From positions 1,984,001-2,048,000 of the forward strand of contig NZ_JAFBCO010000001.1 in assembly GCF_016907775.1 (NCBI RefSeq): a DNA stretch of 64,000 nucleotides. Direction: 5' to 3'. The position numbers and the translations under genes are program-made. The notes beneath the pieces were generated by a model. It searched no databases, had not been told where the DNA came from, and saw nothing but the letters and a program-made list of their open reading frames with translations. This document shows, in pieces, positions 62,420 through 64,000 of this stretch. This stretch comes from Pseudoglutamicibacter cumminsii (GTDB lineage: Bacteria > Actinomycetota > Actinomycetes > Actinomycetales > Micrococcaceae). Positions within the stretch are counted from its first letter, which is position 1. Each line of letters starts with the position of its first letter.

Positions 62420-62611
62420 TTAGGCGGTGAGGTCGTGCTTGGCGACGATGCCCCAGAATTCGTCTTCGGTGACCTGGATCGCGTAGCCGTTCTCGTAGTC
62501 GCCAATGACTTCGTCTGCGATCGCGTCGATGTCGTAATCGGATTCGTGTCCTGCGAGTGGTGCGAGGATCTCGGTCTCGATTGCCTCGTTGCGGGTGGTG
62601 TAGGTGGTCAT
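62420..62611 (-). CDS. very acidic small protein, short paralogue
   Basis: 63 residues; 15 Asp/Glu against 2 Lys/Arg. YTTRNEAIETEILAPLAG, SDYDIDAIADEVIGDY and VTEDEFWGIVAKHD align with the 62045 product, of which this is the core domain. Similar short proteins occur in actinobacteria and their phages without a known role, as far as I recall. First gene of the operon, with AGGAG 8 nt before the ATG. Confidence 0.82.
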   Translation of the reverse strand: MTTYTTRNEAIETEILAPLAGHESDYDIDAIADEVIGDYENGYAIQVTEDEFWGIVAKHDLTA

Positions 62612-62676
62612 TTCGTTTGCTCCTGGTGTGATCGGTTGGCTGAGGTTTTTGTTTCCCTCTCTGCCTTACACCTATA

Positions 62677-62705
62677 ACTATACCCCCTTGAGTGGGGTAT
62701 TGCAA
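62677..62705 (-). promoter_or_regulatory. strong promoter with palindromic operator for the acidic-protein operon
   Basis: On the minus strand: -35 TTGCAA (62700-62705), 17-bp spacer, -10 TATAGT (62677-62682). The inverted repeat ATACCCC-N7-GGGGTAT (62680-62700) covers the spacer and touches both hexamers. An A/T-rich block (62717-62736) directly upstream could be an UP element. It should be active in the lysogen and repressible by an HTH dimer. Confidence 0.8.
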
Positions 62706-62758
62706 GTTGAGACAGGAAAATCTTTAAAAATTTTCCAGACCCACCCCGCGCCTGTGGT

Positions 62759-62846
62759 GTCACCACGACGTCACCACCGTGGCGACATCTCCGCCACCGT
62801 CACCACGACGACATCCGCGCCCCTTCGCGCTGTGGTGACTTAGTGG
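62759..62846. promoter_or_regulatory. candidate integrase/excisionase arm-type sites, right
   Basis: GTCACCACGACG occurs at 62759-62770 and 62799-62810, and GTGGTGACTTAGTGG at 62832-62846 (matching the left site with one change). GTGGTGAC is the reverse complement of GTCACCAC. The 389-bp region 62612-63000 contains no gene; besides these it holds the operon promoter and the terminator. Confidence 0.55.
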
Positions 62847-62948
62847 CTACCGCACACCACCACAGCCCCACACCCAGCCACACGCCACCACACCACCAAA
62901 ACCCGGCCACACCTCCAGGATCACGCGGGAAAACCACGTCAATACACG

Positions 62949-62988
62949 AAAAAGCGGGAGCCCACGCGCTAAGCGCGTAGACCCCCGC
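62949..62988 (-). terminator. phage-supplied terminator for nrdF
   Basis: On the minus strand, 13 nt after the nrdF stop: a long GC-rich stem (GCGGG...CCCGC outside, ACGCGC/GCGCGT inside, loop TTA) followed by five Ts. A standard intrinsic terminator, encoded by prophage DNA. Confidence 0.85.
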
Positions 62989-63000
62989 AAAACCAGGACC

Positions 63001-63999
<999 letters not shown>

Positions 64000-64000
64000 T

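Overview
The window comes from a high-G+C Gram-positive chromosome (Actinomycetota). The gene order yebC-ruvC-ruvA-ruvB-yajC-secD-secF-relA next to thrS-HIT-pgsA and pdxS is the actinobacterial one also found in mycobacteria. A LexA box of the actinobacterial type and a class Ib nrdF support this. A member of the Micrococcales (Micrococcaceae-like) is my best guess; genus cannot be fixed by eye.

Region 1 (1-26.7 kb) is chromosomal. From the left: a partial gene, then a minus-strand block of stringent response (rel), protein export (secF, secD, yajC), Holliday-junction processing (ruvB, ruvA, ruvC) and yebC. A plus-strand M3 oligopeptidase follows. Next is a second minus-strand block: pdxS, a phosphatidylinositol-phosphate synthase, a HIT protein, thrS, dnaE2 and a DUF6504-like gene. 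An SOS box lies between that last gene and a divergent zapE-like ATPase. Then come an S9 peptidase, a RelB/RelE-like toxin-antitoxin pair with a palindromic operator, a SRAP/HMCES protein and a lipoate/octanoate transferase.

Region 2 (26,702-63,013) is a complete-looking siphovirus prophage of about 36.3 kb, inserted in the last codons of nrdF. A 12-bp core (TAGAAGTCCCAG) is duplicated at both ends. The nrdF coding end is restored at the right junction. Its original terminator is stranded 36 kb away beside attL, and the phage supplies a replacement terminator. Prophage order: integrase, ImmA-type peptidase and repressor (minus strand); a cro-like gene and two tiny membrane proteins; a YqaJ/RecT/SSB recombination module; an HNH gene and a translationally coupled run of small Cys/His-rich proteins; an orphan adenine methyltransferase; a replication gene carrying 21-bp iterons; rusA; terminase, portal, MuF, protease-scaffold and capsid; connectors and tail genes, including a -1 frameshifting chaperone and a tape measure protein with two wall-hydrolase domains; lysis genes.

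At the right end is a minus-strand operon of two related, very acidic small proteins followed by an HTH regulator. It is driven by a strong promoter whose spacer holds a palindrome. This matches the architecture of anti-CRISPR/aca and similar anti-defence operons and is the best candidate for an undescribed system. A second candidate is a highly structured RNA between the major tail and tail-chaperone genes, with mutually exclusive antiterminator and terminator pairings.

Region 3 (63,001-63,972) is nrdF, minus strand, apparently complete.
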